In this document: positions 24,013 through 34,605 of the stretch, piece after piece
Layout of the letters: every line of letters starts with the position of its first letter
Numbering within the stretch: position 1 is the first letter of the stretch
Assembly (NCBI GenBank): GCA_036924285.1
Contig: JAYKYS010000005.1
Location: forward strand, 8,866,001-8,930,000
DNA from: Asterella californica
Taxonomy: Eukaryota > Streptophyta > Marchantiopsida > Marchantiales > Aytoniaceae
Reading direction: 5' to 3'
Length of the DNA stretch: 64,000 bases
Notes under the pieces: model-generated
What the model was told of the DNA's origin: nothing
The model's input: the letters and a program-made list of their open reading frames with translations, nothing else
Databases searched by the model: none
Made by a program: the position numbers and the translations under genes

Positions 24013-24325
24013 TTAAGCGACAAGGCAAAACAAGATTTCAATACATGATTGGCACATGTTCGGTTTCATACGAGCATTATATAGGTATTTTGAACTCTCG
24101 CTTGCATTCTCTTAAACAAGTGCATAAATAGTTGAAAGAGATACTAGAGAACAATTTTTTAGTTAGGTGGATATGGTGTTGTGCGATGCTGCACAATTTT
24201 TAATTGATACATCATGATGAATGGACCGAAGAAGACGGTGAATTAGTTATAGAGTCTGATACAGATATGCAACATGGAGAGATTGAGGCTAACCACGCAA
24301 TCAAGACAGTTCAGAGAATAGAATG
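24013..24325 (+). pseudogene. Harbinger/PIF-type transposase fragment
   Basis: A short segment reads DKAKQDFNT, then after a stop and frameshift YEHYIGILNSRLHSLKQV, CCAMLHNF and HHDEWTEEDGELVIESD. This matches the C-terminal part of the DDE_Tnp_4 nuclease of PIF/Harbinger elements, where the last acidic residue sits in an E..IG.LK.R...L context followed by ...C..LHN.. and DEW. In-frame stops follow VHK and LHNF. No terminal repeats were identified. It is a dead fragment directly downstream of HUH copy 3, so one may have inserted into the other. Confidence 0.55.
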
Positions 24326-25577
24326 ATGCGCATTTGTCTCGAACACACTGAGGGTCCTTGAGGATTCTTATTCAAACCTTAATGTGTTGGATATGTTTAG
24401 ATACATATTTAATAAAGAATGTGTTTGTGTTATTCAAGAGATGTGTTGTTTATGGAATCACACCATGAACTATGAAGTTGTGAGTTGTGATGAGTGAGAC
24501 TTAGGGTTCAAAGTCACAGTGAGCGCACGTGTACATACGTGTGCATATTCACACACACCAGCAGTGCAATGGAAGTCCACGTTGCAGTCAATACGATCAT
24601 TCAATTGCGCACTTACTGCGACGATGACTAACGTTGTCTTGACTTTATACTTTACTATCATCGCACTGACTTCAGTTAGACCGCATTTTCAGTGTTTGCT
24701 CATAACTGAAGAGCGTTTGTTTGTCTTCAGACTAGTAAGTCTTGGAGTAGTAAGTTCTAGTTTCAACTTTCATGTACGTGTTCGTATGACTAAGTTGATT
24801 TGTTCGTTTATTCTCATGAGTGAGTTGAAGTTACGGACTTGTTTGTTTCGAGGTGTCTTTTTACGGACGCTTTTATAAGACATTTATAGAAATGGTTGGT
24901 TATATGTATTAACAATTCAAATTCTTTTCATGCTGCATATTGTAAACTTTGATCTGAATGATATAATATCTTTATTCTATCTTTGAATAAAGATATTTTA
25001 TTGTTCATCAGGACTTGAGCTTTTTCATAAACTTTGATTGTTCTAAAATTGAGCAAGATCGTCATATCAGGTCAATTTCTTGCTCGATCATAACACCCCA
25101 GTAAACTTTGAGTACTAAAAAGAGATCTCGTCCAAAGACATGAGAATATATAGCTTGAACGAAAGTAGGAGTATTCATTACAATATTTTCTCAACCTTTT
25201 AACCAAGGTAGGAGGACTTTAAGAGATAATCATATCTGTCCATGTCAGTTGAGTTCGGAAGAAAAAAAGGAGGGTGAATCACATTGAACTGATTGTTCAA
25301 ACTATCTTTTGAGATGAGTCATCGATCAACAAACAATCTATGGTACATAAGTTCCAAGAATAGAGCATGGAAAAATCTTTCATGTAAAGATAAGTTACCA
25401 TGAGCAACTTCTCTGAATGTCTTCAACCGAAAGCACATGTTATGGACCAAAAGTTTACACATCTGTACATACCAACTAAGAAGAAAATAAGTGTGAAGAA
25501 TAAAAGAACGTAGTACATAAACAAGTCTTATTCTAAATGAACAAAAAATCCGTGGAGACTAGTGATAGAGAAAGAAC
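24326..25577. other. AT-rich intergenic region, no gene seen
   Basis: Only short open frames without motifs. It separates the plus-strand transposon remnants from the minus-strand phosphatase-like remnant. Confidence 0.4.
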
Positions 25578-25874
25578 TTACACTTGAAGCAATCCCTGAG
25601 AGGAGATACTTTTACTCTCCATTGATCGAAAGATAACATTGCAATTATTTTGAGTGCGAGATATCCAAATCATCAGCTCAAACTCTTGACAACATGCAGT
25701 GATGAATTCCTTCACTTCTTTTCTCACCACGTAACAAAACTTTTTTCCATGACAAGTCTCCACCTTGTATCTTTCTTTTGCACCTTGGAGCTCCAACTCA
25801 TCTCGGTCCACTTTCACCAACACTCTACTCAGATCCAAAATTAGAGTTTCGTCTAACAACAATAGGATCCACAA
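25578..25874 (-). pseudogene. NLI-interacting factor/FCP1-type phosphatase domain remnant
   Basis: A 98-codon minus-strand frame has LLLLDETLI near its start, the place of the family's DLDxT motif, with the first catalytic Asp replaced by Leu. It then has KEVKEFITACCQEFELMIW and SRTQNN, matching the FL..C...FEV.IWSSR..KN pattern of plant NIF-type HAD phosphatases. These enzymes typically dephosphorylate phosphoserine, for example on the RNA polymerase II CTD. The frame ends soon afterwards and the DLDxT motif is damaged, so it is probably inactive or an exon of a decayed gene. Identification rests on two short motifs. Confidence 0.45.
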
Positions 25875-27075
25875 GTCGTCGATAAAATCTTTGAAGAGCA
25901 GACGTGCGCAACTTCAACTTTCAGTAATTGCAATTCATCCTTGCATTGTACAAGGATGTTGTTTTAGCACTCTCTCTTGTTTTAGCACTCTCTCTTTCAA
26001 CTCTTCTTTTGTCTGTCATGCTTCAGAAATCTTTCTGTTAAAGGCTTACTCTTCTGATCTGAGGCTCACTATACGTGCCTCTAGAACTTCCTCTTCTCTT
26101 CTCTTGCTTGCAAGATGCTGACCAGATGATCCTTCTAAATATAACAAACGATGGACTACAATTAAAACAGTAAATTGCAAAACGCAAAAGCAGTCTGGAG
26201 GATTCGGATCCAAATTTAGATCCAAATCGCATTGGAACCAGTACGAGAAATGCCCATATCGCATTGGCAGGGCCGCATTTATGTCAATGTGATGAGGACT
26301 CAATGTGCATCGAGACCAGTGCGATTAAGATCCTTGTCGTACTATCAGTGCGACAAAGGACCAAATCGCATTGACGTTAGTGCGACGAAGACCCATATAG
26401 CATTAACATGACAACTTTCACGTGCTAAACCTACAGTTTCAAACACTCTAAACGCTATAAACTTGCACTATCGGGACGTGCTACACATGCATACACTAAT
26501 AAGACGAGCTAAACATTCACTATCCATGATAAGATAGATGGATTAGATGGAGATAAATATCTGCTATTTTGTCATTAATCGATCCAAGCACATCGTTATC
26601 TTCGCTCACTTGTTGAGGTAGAGTATATGAGCTAGAGGGAAGTACAGCTTCAGAACTCAAGATATCCAAAATATCATAACATGTGTCAATGCCATGCCTA
26701 CAAAAGTCTCAACTGTTACACTTTTCTTGAGTTCTAGAATATGCTTCTGAAGATGTAAAACCTCTCCTTGTAAGTTATCAAACATCAATTGCACCCAATC
26801 ATTGTCTAGGTCTAGCCCCTCTACTTTAGACTTCACATACAGCACCAATTGACTTAACAATCTTAGGTCGTTTACTTGCGAGCAATACTGCATTGAGGCA
26901 CAAAAAAATAGCTCTCAATTCAGGATAAGCACATTCCCTTGCAAAATATCTATTCCTTATCTTACTGTAATCAAAAACCAATTTGCAATTCCAATGTGTC
27001 TCAGGAACGGAGCATCTCTGAGTAAATCGAGGTCGAATTTTATTTCTTTCTCATCGATAGTTGCAATCCTCATCT

Positions 27076-27262
27076 CTAGATTGTAAGACTGAAGAAACAT
27101 GAGACTGTCCATTTGAGTCCACCACATCGGGACTCGAACTAGAAGTCTCGTTAAAAGTTTGTAGCGCATGCACCTCCAACCGTGCCCACAAGAGATTGAA
27201 CTCACGACCTTTGTCTTAGAGGACTGTAGGCTAAACCACTTGGGACACCGATCTTTGATACA
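27076..27262 (-). repeat. Possible tRNA-derived SINE or tRNA pseudogene
   Basis: On the minus strand, GGTGTCCCAAGTGGTTTAG resembles a tRNA 5' end with an A box. About 30 nt further, GTGAGTTCAATCTC resembles a B box, and GGGCAC can pair with most of the acceptor start. A second B-box-like string, TAGTTCGAGTCCC, follows. The fold is imperfect, so this is not called as a functional tRNA. Confidence 0.35.
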
Positions 27263-28227
27263 TATAGGGGATGCAGAACCCGCATGTAGATCAGTTCACA
27301 CTCACTGAACGAATTATAGCTAACAAGCAAAATCTAAACAAGCACAATATGTTTGAGAAACAATCACATAAACCACAAACAAAGTAAGGTACTTACATCA
27401 CAAATCACCCTAAGATTACATGTAATCTTATGGTGATCTAGTACTTATTACATCAGGTCGAGGAAAGTCGAAAGACAAAGCTATCAACAAGCTGAGCTTG
27501 CCAACTCCTCTTCTTTAATTTTGCTCACAACTCGTCGAATATCATCTTTACTTGTCCATCTCCATCCTATCCTCGTTTATTATATGAAAAAAGATAACGA
27601 TAGCAATCTCCTAAACTCTCTATCGAAAATTTTTGAGACAAGGAGAAGGAGTTTACTTTGTCGATTTATTAGTGAACAAGAATATTTGATCCGAGACCAT
27701 AAATCATCTTCTACAATGAAATCTATCAAAAAACCCCTTCTTCCCTAGTAGTTCTCTTCGTAGGAGGAGCCATTCCTGCGATATGCAATTGGAGTTAATG
27801 TGAAGTCATCCGAATTAAGTTTAAAATGCATGGAAAACACTCCAAAACCTAAATTGACAAGCTCAAAATTCAATGAGAACTGAAAGTCTGTGCGAGAGTT
27901 GAGCACACTACGATTAGGTCTCGTTGCGAGTCTCAGCCCACAGTACAATGCGCATGAGGATAACTCTCAACCCTCTAGTCGCTCAGCTATTCTCATCCTG
28001 AGCTAGACCTCTTACTAAACCCTCGATAATATGATATAGTGTAGAATCTCTTTAAAGACCTAACCACCTAAACCCCTTAGTTGTTCTCACCTTGAACTAT
28101 GCCTATACAAAATTATCTCATACTAGGATCAAAAAATGAACCATATCATATATTTTAACCCCACACGAGTCAAAGAACACTCTCAAATCCAATCTAGAAA
28201 TGAAACATCATTGAAAAAACAGAAGTT

Positions 28228-28770
28228 TTACTTCAACAATCGCAGTTGCATACTATCGGGTTGCTCGATAATTTCTTTTATCTCCTCAAATAATTTATTG
28301 GCTTTATGTAATTCAACAAACAGCAAAGTATGTCTCTTTCTACTCTCGTCTTTCTCATGACTTTCTCTAGCTCTCTTCTTCTCCTCTAACGTCATATATG
28401 GTACTCAACAAACACTTTCCTAAATTGTACTTTCTTTCTGATGCTTTCTTTGTATAAATTTAGTACATTAACTTTCTTCATTTCTGTTGGTTCTCGATCT
28501 CTAGTTTCTAGATGTCTCTTGCACAGGCTGAGGTATATCAGACACAGCTCCTCAGTTTGTCCCGCCCTCCTCACCCTCTTCTTCTTCTTGCTCACTGATC
28601 ATTCTCTCCTCTGCAATGGGACTCATCTCCTCTTCGTGAACTTGATATCCACTCTGAGAAATATCCATATGATCATCTTCTTCATATCGAGGAAGAGTAC
28701 TCTCAGTATCATATTAAGGAAGAGTACTCTCAAAATCATATCGAGGAAGGATATTCTCGGTTTGACATTG
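28228..28770 (-). pseudogene. Acidic protein-coding remnant, function unknown
   Basis: One minus-strand frame reads, with stops, FESTLP twice and then EDDHMDISQSGYQVHEEEM, followed by a run of glutamates. Separately, an ATG-started frame reads MTLEEKKRARESHEKDESRK and ends QPDSMQLRLLK (28230-28395). The charged composition looks like real protein, but stops break it. It includes a diverged tandem repeat of about 27-30 bp at 28675-28760. It may belong to the same decayed gene as the phosphatase-like segment at 25578-25874. Confidence 0.35.
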
Positions 28771-29055
28771 CAAATCGTACCCTAGCAACTCCTCTTCCTC
28801 AAGCTTACCAAATGATCTTACAGCAAGAGGGTCATGTTGACTCGAGTACCAAAAAATCCTTCATCCTGTAAAAATGAGGACATTTTTCGTTCACTTTATC
28901 TTCTAATGTCAAACCACTCAACATCTCATCCTCAGTAGGTACTCCGTATGTACTATCTTGAATTTTCTTCGCTTTTTTTACATATCAGCATACCATTCGA
29001 ATCGTTCTTTTAATTCGACACTGATGAGAACAAAAAAACCATTCTTTCTAAAAAG

Positions 29056-29346
29056 TTATGTTGTCATCATCTCGAATGCTATCGCCTTGCTCAAGCATTT
29101 TCCATCACCAACTTTAGTTTTATGTCTTGCTCCATGTAATGCGGATAAATTCTCGTCATCCTCGATGCAAGACACAATTTTCTCGTAGTCATCAAAATTC
29201 AGACAAATACATATTTTTTTCATCGCTTCTACATTCTTAAGAACTATCGTACCGTGACATCTATCGACATCTTCTACATCAACATTGTCTGCATCCGATT
29301 TCGTTTCCTTACATATACTTCTCATTTCCTCGTGAATATGATACAT
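29056..29346 (-). pseudogene. Possible 5' part of the decayed minus-strand gene
   Basis: A 96-codon minus-strand frame starting MYHIHEEMRSICKETKSDAD, with a mixed charged and hydrophobic composition. It has no recognised domain. It lies upstream of the acidic remnant and the phosphatase-like segment and in the same orientation, so it may be their first exon. This link is inference. Confidence 0.25.
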
Positions 29347-30081
29347 GCTTCAGAAAAAAATTAATCTTCAAACAAAAACTCCTTCACTCTGTCCACTACT
29401 CTGTCCACTACTCCAAAGGGATTGAATGTTATCTTTTAAAATCTATGAGTGGTTTCAGTCCTCACGTGAGATATCATTTTAATTTCACACAATATTTGAA
29501 TAAAAATTACATGAATAAAGTCCCGGGTATGTTTGAGAACCCCTCTCAGTTACCCCCAGATATCCGACTGTGGTAAACTGAGTACAATGCCGTCGTCGAG
29601 TTAGAGCAAAAATTCGAAAACCAGTTAGGGAATAATTCCCCCGAACTTTGACACCCCCTAACAGTCCAAGTGTGGAATCCAGATCAGCACATAAGAGAAA
29701 AGACGGTTTATACGGTAAGTGACCGTCCTCCAGATATTCCGGTATTTTATCCATGTTTTCGTGTTTCCGTTTTCTTTCTTTCCGCGAATTGTGACCTGCG
29801 TCGGAGTTCCTCAGATCGAGAGTTTGTGAATGAATCTGTCACCACAAACATCGACCTTATCGATCAAGGAAACAACTAGAAACGAAGTAAAGAGAAATCG
29901 ATTCATATTCGCATACGATCGAAACAATCATTATAGTATAAAAGTTATGCAGTTCTCTGGATGTGGTGTCTTCTTGATGATTGTTTGAGACTCCGACTTC
30001 TAGTTTCAAGACGCTAAAATGCACTCATCCGTCTGGGGCTACATCTCAGAGACAACGAGAACCATAATGTCCAGTTATATG
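29347..30081. other. Intergenic, 3' side of the ankyrin/PGG gene
   Basis: No gene seen. The segment next to 30081 should hold the 3' untranslated region of the minus-strand ankyrin/PGG gene. Confidence 0.4.
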
Positions 30082-31656
30082 TTACAGAGATCTCACCTGG
30101 TTTGGCAAAATGCCCATAAAAGGAGGAAAGAAATGCCATGCCCTTTTCAAGTAACTGTCACTCGCATGTACATCAGCAAGCACCTCCTGATTTCCCCAGC
30201 CTAAGGAGGGTCGCAGATGAGGTTTTGTAGTAGCCCGCCTTTTGGATGAGAAGCAGACGAAAAGGATCATGCAAGTGGAATAAACTACGCTGCCTATGAT
30301 CACAAGAGCAATGGTGTACCATCTATCATTTCCGTCGGGGTTAAGCACGGCGATACCCGCAACACCATAAGCCAAGAACAACAGATCACTAGACACGAAG
30401 AAGAGGATCGCGGTGATTTTGAGTCGAATGGAAATCATTTTCACCTCTTCTCGTATGTACACAGTGTACTCCGGTACCACAGTCCGCGTTCCGCATACGA
30501 CAGTGACCAAGGCAGTGAAGAAAGCGAGACCGTTGTACACCCAGAACACTCCCATCGGAGTATGATCCAAGTTCACATAAGGCACCCAGCCTAATGGAGG
30601 CTGCAAGAGAGATGCAAAAGTGACGCTGGCTATCAACGCTCCGCCGACCAGGATAGCGTTCGCAGCATTCACCATTGCTTCTTTGGTCCTGTATAAGCTG
30701 TCCTGATCAGCCTGCACATCTGGATACTCCAACAGATGAAACACTATGTATCTCCAGTTCTTTTCCATCGCTATTTGCAACGCTGTTCTGTCGTGGCGGT
30801 CGAGGACATTGGGCTTGATCGTATCTCTGGCTGCCAACACTTTCACTGCTGCCAGATTGCCTTCCATTGCGGCATAGTGCAAAGGTGTTTGCTCATCCTC
30901 GTCGAATTCGTTGATAAGGGTCGAAGTTACAGGTAGGTCTAGAAGCACTTCCAGCTCTTCTACCGATCCATCATACGCTGCGCTGTGCATCATCGTCACC
31001 TCGTTCGCAGTGGATTTGTATGTAGCTGCATTGATTGTATGTTTCAGGTACGTCCTGAGAATGACAAACGTTTCGTCGCCATAACTCTCCGGAGATGTCC
31101 TCAAAAGCCCGACAGATACTCTCCACAGTTTGCTATGGTACTCTCTCATCCGCCTTCCTCGTTGGTTTTGGTTTTCCGTTCCACTTGTCACATCAGTTCC
31201 TCTCGGTTGCAGCTTCATTGCTTTGTCCATCTCCGCTCCAAGGAGCATATTCATGACTTCGTTACTCTTCCGATCATAGGCTATTGACACAGGACTTTCC
31301 CCTATGAGATTCGTAGCGAAGACGTCAACACTAGATCGCTCCAGGAGTAATGTCACGATGTTCTTGTCATTTCCCTCTACCGCATAGTGGAGACATGTAG
31401 ACTGATTTTCGTCGTGGACGAGGGCGTTTGCTCCTGCTCCGAGTAACAACTCTACAATCTTTTCGTATCCTTTTGTGGATGCTATGATCAGTCCAGTACG
31501 TCCGCTTACATCCTGCTCATCAATTTGGACCCCAGAACTCCCCAGAAGCCGTTCTAACCCATCCAAATCGTTTCCCTCGGCTAGATCGACGAGAAGAGAC
31601 ACAGGGCGTCCCTCCAGTCCAGAGTTCACATTTGTCGTTGCTGCCATTCGCGCCAA
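30082..31656 (-). CDS. Ankyrin-repeat protein with PGG membrane domain
   Basis: A 524-residue protein in a single uninterrupted frame. Ankyrin repeats lie at about residues 52-84 (SGRTGLIIASTKGYEKIVEL), 85-117 (STCLHYAVEGNDKNIVTLLL), 222-250, 255-285 (QTPLHYAAMEGNLAAVKVLA) and 288-318. The PGG domain follows (about 325-435: TKEAMVNAANAILVGGALIA, then VTFASLLQPPLG). Four hydrophobic segments, at about 330-352, 368-390, 411-433 and 447-470, predict a membrane protein with a cytosolic ankyrin half. Plant relatives (ITN1, ACD6) act in salt, ABA and defence signalling; the role here is not shown. The start is the first ATG, and a second Met at residue 4 is equally possible. The PGG motif itself is degenerate (QPPLG). 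Lack of introns is notable, as many plant members have one or more. Confidence 0.85.
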   Translation of the reverse strand: MARMAATTNVNSGLEGRPVSLLVDLAEGNDLDGLERLLGSSGVQIDEQDVSGRTGLIIASTKGYEKIVELLLGAGANALVHDENQSTCLHYAVEGNDKNIVTLLLERSSVDVFATNLIGESPVSIAYDRKSNEVMNMLLGAEMDKAMKLQPRGTDVTSGTENQNQRGRRMREYHSKLWRVSVGLLRTSPESYGDETFVILRTYLKHTINAATYKSTANEVTMMHSAAYDGSVEELEVLLDLPVTSTLINEFDEDEQTPLHYAAMEGNLAAVKVLAARDTIKPNVLDRHDRTALQIAMEKNWRYIVFHLLEYPDVQADQDSLYRTKEAMVNAANAILVGGALIASVTFASLLQPPLGWVPYVNLDHTPMGVFWVYNGLAFFTALVTVVCGTRTVVPEYTVYIREEVKMISIRLKITAILFFVSSDLLFLAYGVAGIAVLNPDGNDRWYTIALVIIGSVVYSTCMILFVCFSSKRRATTKPHLRPSLGWGNQEVLADVHASDSYLKRAWHFFPPFMGILPNQVRSL

Positions 31657-33324
31657 ACGATTCTATGCAGGCTACCAACAAACTTCTCTCAGTAACGAGC
31701 TAGCCACATCTACGCCACTGGACCAGTGCCATCTCTCGAATTCAAGGCGAGGTTATGTTCGCGTTCGTCACTATTTCCCCTCATCGACTGCGGGGCATAT
31801 GCATCCAGTGAACTCGTGATTGTCTCGTGTTCGACGTCTTATTGTTTTCGATTTTGACAGATTCCTGTGACTGCCTGTAATCTTCCTGGGTACTGTCCAC
31901 ACCACTGAAGTAGATCCTCCCTACCGTATTCAACCTTGAGTCTGGAACCTGTCAGCGTGGTAAGCATGAAGGACTTGCCTTCGTCTTTGTGATCTTCCAA
32001 CCAGCCGGCATGCTCGCTGCTTCAGGATTCATATATCTTATCTCCTTTTCACAATTTACAGTAGTGCAGGTAACGAACCCATCAGCTTTGCTTCCGAGAG
32101 GTTTGCCCGTTCCTCAGCTCGAACTTCATACGCTGAAGCAAATCACCTTCCGGATCGACCATTTTCCGACCCACTCCGAATTCAAGCAATCGCTCGCACC
32201 GACTCAGCCTTCTCGATGAGTCCAAGTTGGTTCTTACTCCACCCTTTTATCTCATGCATCTTTTCCCGTATCTCCGTCCGGATGGTCATGGATGTAATTT
32301 TATGCTAGGAATATCAAAACTGCACATAATATGTCGATGCTTAGGAAAGGGGTACTTGTACAGAATTGATCTACACTTTACCTAATGACTACAGTCGCCC
32401 AATAACAACAGAGCCAGATAGAGCAAGACATCCCGAGACGCGTATGGAGCAGGTCTAGACCAGAGAGCTTCGCTACTAGATATAACAGACACTTGTACAC
32501 CAGCGCGCTTCGCAAGGAATTACGAGAGACGTGATATCTTCAAAGGTTGCAGTATTTCCGTTGTTTTTAGTAAGTTTTGAATAGTTAGTGGTAAGAAAGG
32601 GAAATCATCGCAGTAAATCAAAATCAACAGGCTGCTTATCACACATATCGTAACGATGGATTACTTGCATGCTTATTTATATTCACCTCCTTTTTCTTGT
32701 GCTCTTCGCGGCAGCCGGCCGAGCGAGTATTTTTCTTCGCTTTATCCTTCGGCGACTGCATTCGATTTTATCGTTTTTTCCGGACTTTGGCTATTCTATG
32801 TTACCACGCCTTTTCTTTCTCTTTCGTTATTTTCCCTAAAATAAAGGATATCCGCGGTGCCCATTTTTCTCGGTTTTTGTTTTCTCCTTGCTGCGACATT
32901 TCTCTTTCCTTGCTCCCGGGGCGAATTTTTTCTCTCCTTGCTCCCGATAATCAAAGTATATTTCCTCGGCGCATTATTACAAGAGTGTTTGGATGCGAAA
33001 AGGCCACGGTGAACCGTCGAACTTTATTCAGTTAAAGGTAACGATACATACTTTGCGCACAGCGATGACTGAAAACTGTGCACGCTTCTATAACGCCGAC
33101 TGTTGAAACTATTACAGTGGGTTATGTACAGTTGTATACATTGTATAACAGTCGCCTATGTAAAGCCGTCGCTGTGCTAAGTAAAAAACTATCTACAATT
33201 CAAATTCTCAGTTCCTGTCAACTGGACCTTCGTCGTTCGACGTTCTCTTGGTACCTGCAGCAATTTGCACGAGATCAGCGAGTAGCAGACAAACAGAGAA
33301 GGCATGAGAAGGAGAAAAAGTTAC
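31657..33324. other. Promoter side of the ankyrin/PGG gene and flank of HUH copy 4
   Basis: No gene seen. At 32690-32960 there is a T-rich segment with repeated CTCCTTGCT units (near 32881, 32906 and 32935). It resembles in style the T-rich repeats in front of the plus-strand HUH copies. The 5' untranslated region of the ankyrin/PGG gene should lie just above 31656. Confidence 0.4.
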
Positions 33325-34605
33325 TTAACCATTACCTTGCGCTCGTCTGGCCGTCATATCACGGAGGTATGCACTACACAGTGGCATATACTCCGGGAAG
33401 GTGTGTACCGACTCGAATAATGGGCCGCTTGTGTCTATTCTCGGAGAAGGCAAACTCTGCAGTCGTTCTTCCTCATCTGCAGTCATAGCATCGAAATATC
33501 TCCTGCGACCCTGCTGGTTGGTGAAAAATATACTGTCAATATCGCCCATCGTTATTGTTTCCGGATGGACGATCGACTTCCATAAGGCATCACTCCTCGC
33601 ACCCTGAATACCATTTCCCATAAGCCACCTGCAGGAGGGTGAGTACTTTCCAGACCGGGATCATCGACCGCAAGGAACTGTGCAATATGCTCCCAAGTGG
33701 GTGCCTGCACTTATACTTATTATACTGTAGAGCTCTCTGCAAGACATTATTAGAGTTCAGCTCAACTTGATTCTTGGTGTCAGCTGCATCCAAAAGAGTG
33801 AACAGCTCGTCCCTATCTACAAGCATGGAGTCAGTGATGTTTTTCATGGAAAAGCGATAATGGATCTCAGCCTTGTCTTTCATGCAGTAACCGACCATAC
33901 CCACAAAGATATGGAGGCCACGGTTATTGAGTCTCTTTACGCACATCTCACCACCCAGTGATCTGCAGCTTCCCTTCCAACCTAGAACAGCGACAATTCT
34001 GCTTTTAACATCCATAGGACTGGACGCCCGCAGACACAACACGCCTTGGATGTGAATATGCAAAAGAGCACCACCTCTCTCTACGGATATCAAACCTGTG
34101 TCGCATTCGCGCTGCAAAGTCGCACAGTGGACCTCAACAAGCAAGATCAAGGTCCCCGCCAGTATGAGCGACAGTGAGTGACACTTCAAGGTTTCTTGCC
34201 ACTGTCTGCCTCGAACGAGGAACAATCGTAGTGGCTGCTGCTCGCTTCGCGCGAGGAGCCTGCCGCATCTGCATCGGAAGGATATGCTTTATGCTTACAA
34301 CCTATTCTGTAAATGCGTGTATTGATTGTCCGACAAACGTACAACTCCGTGTTTCGTCTGTAGACAGAATAGACGACAGGCTTCAAACTGTCCTCTCGCT
34401 GGTGCCGGAGGTACTTGGGATAAGAAAAGAGCATGGACCGACTATCCTTCAAAATGAGCCACAAGTCTTGACACTCTACATACAAAAAAGGACCGATTAT
34501 ACAACGAAAACACTCGATTGCTCTAGAAAAACAATACGATATTTTCACGTAATCAGAACCCGCTAACAGAAAGTCAGGCGGCTTCAAGCAGAAATGAAAA
34601 TCTAC
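33325..34605 (-). pseudogene. HUH (Rep-type) endonuclease transposon protein, degenerate (copy 4, Replitron-like)
   Basis: Three overlapping minus-strand frames align with copy 2. The upstream frame reads VDFHFCLKPPDFLLAGSDYV; no N-terminal MSTD block precedes it, since a stop sits just before. The middle frame (34225-33590) holds ISVERGGALLHIHIQGV, with HIH at 34060-34052, and KRLNNRGLHIFVGMVGYCMK, with the candidate Tyr at 33889-33887, in one unbroken frame. The downstream frame reads ARSDALWKSIVHPETI, RRRYFDAMTADEEERLQSLP. This is the best-preserved catalytic core in the window: metal-binding HUH and YxxK lie in frame about 70 residues apart. Two frameshifts still separate the N- and C-terminal parts. 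No helicase region is present. Replitron assignment rests on motif pattern and recalled family traits. Confidence 0.6.

Noticed and set aside
27076..27262. Functional tRNA gene on the minus strand.
   Set aside because: The A- and B-box-like strings are present but acceptor and T stems pair poorly; kept only as a possible SINE or pseudogene.
29485..29754. Minus-strand 89-codon frame starting MDKIPEYLEDGHLPYKPSF.
   Set aside because: No recognisable domain and no support from neighbours; probably a chance frame in repeat-like DNA.
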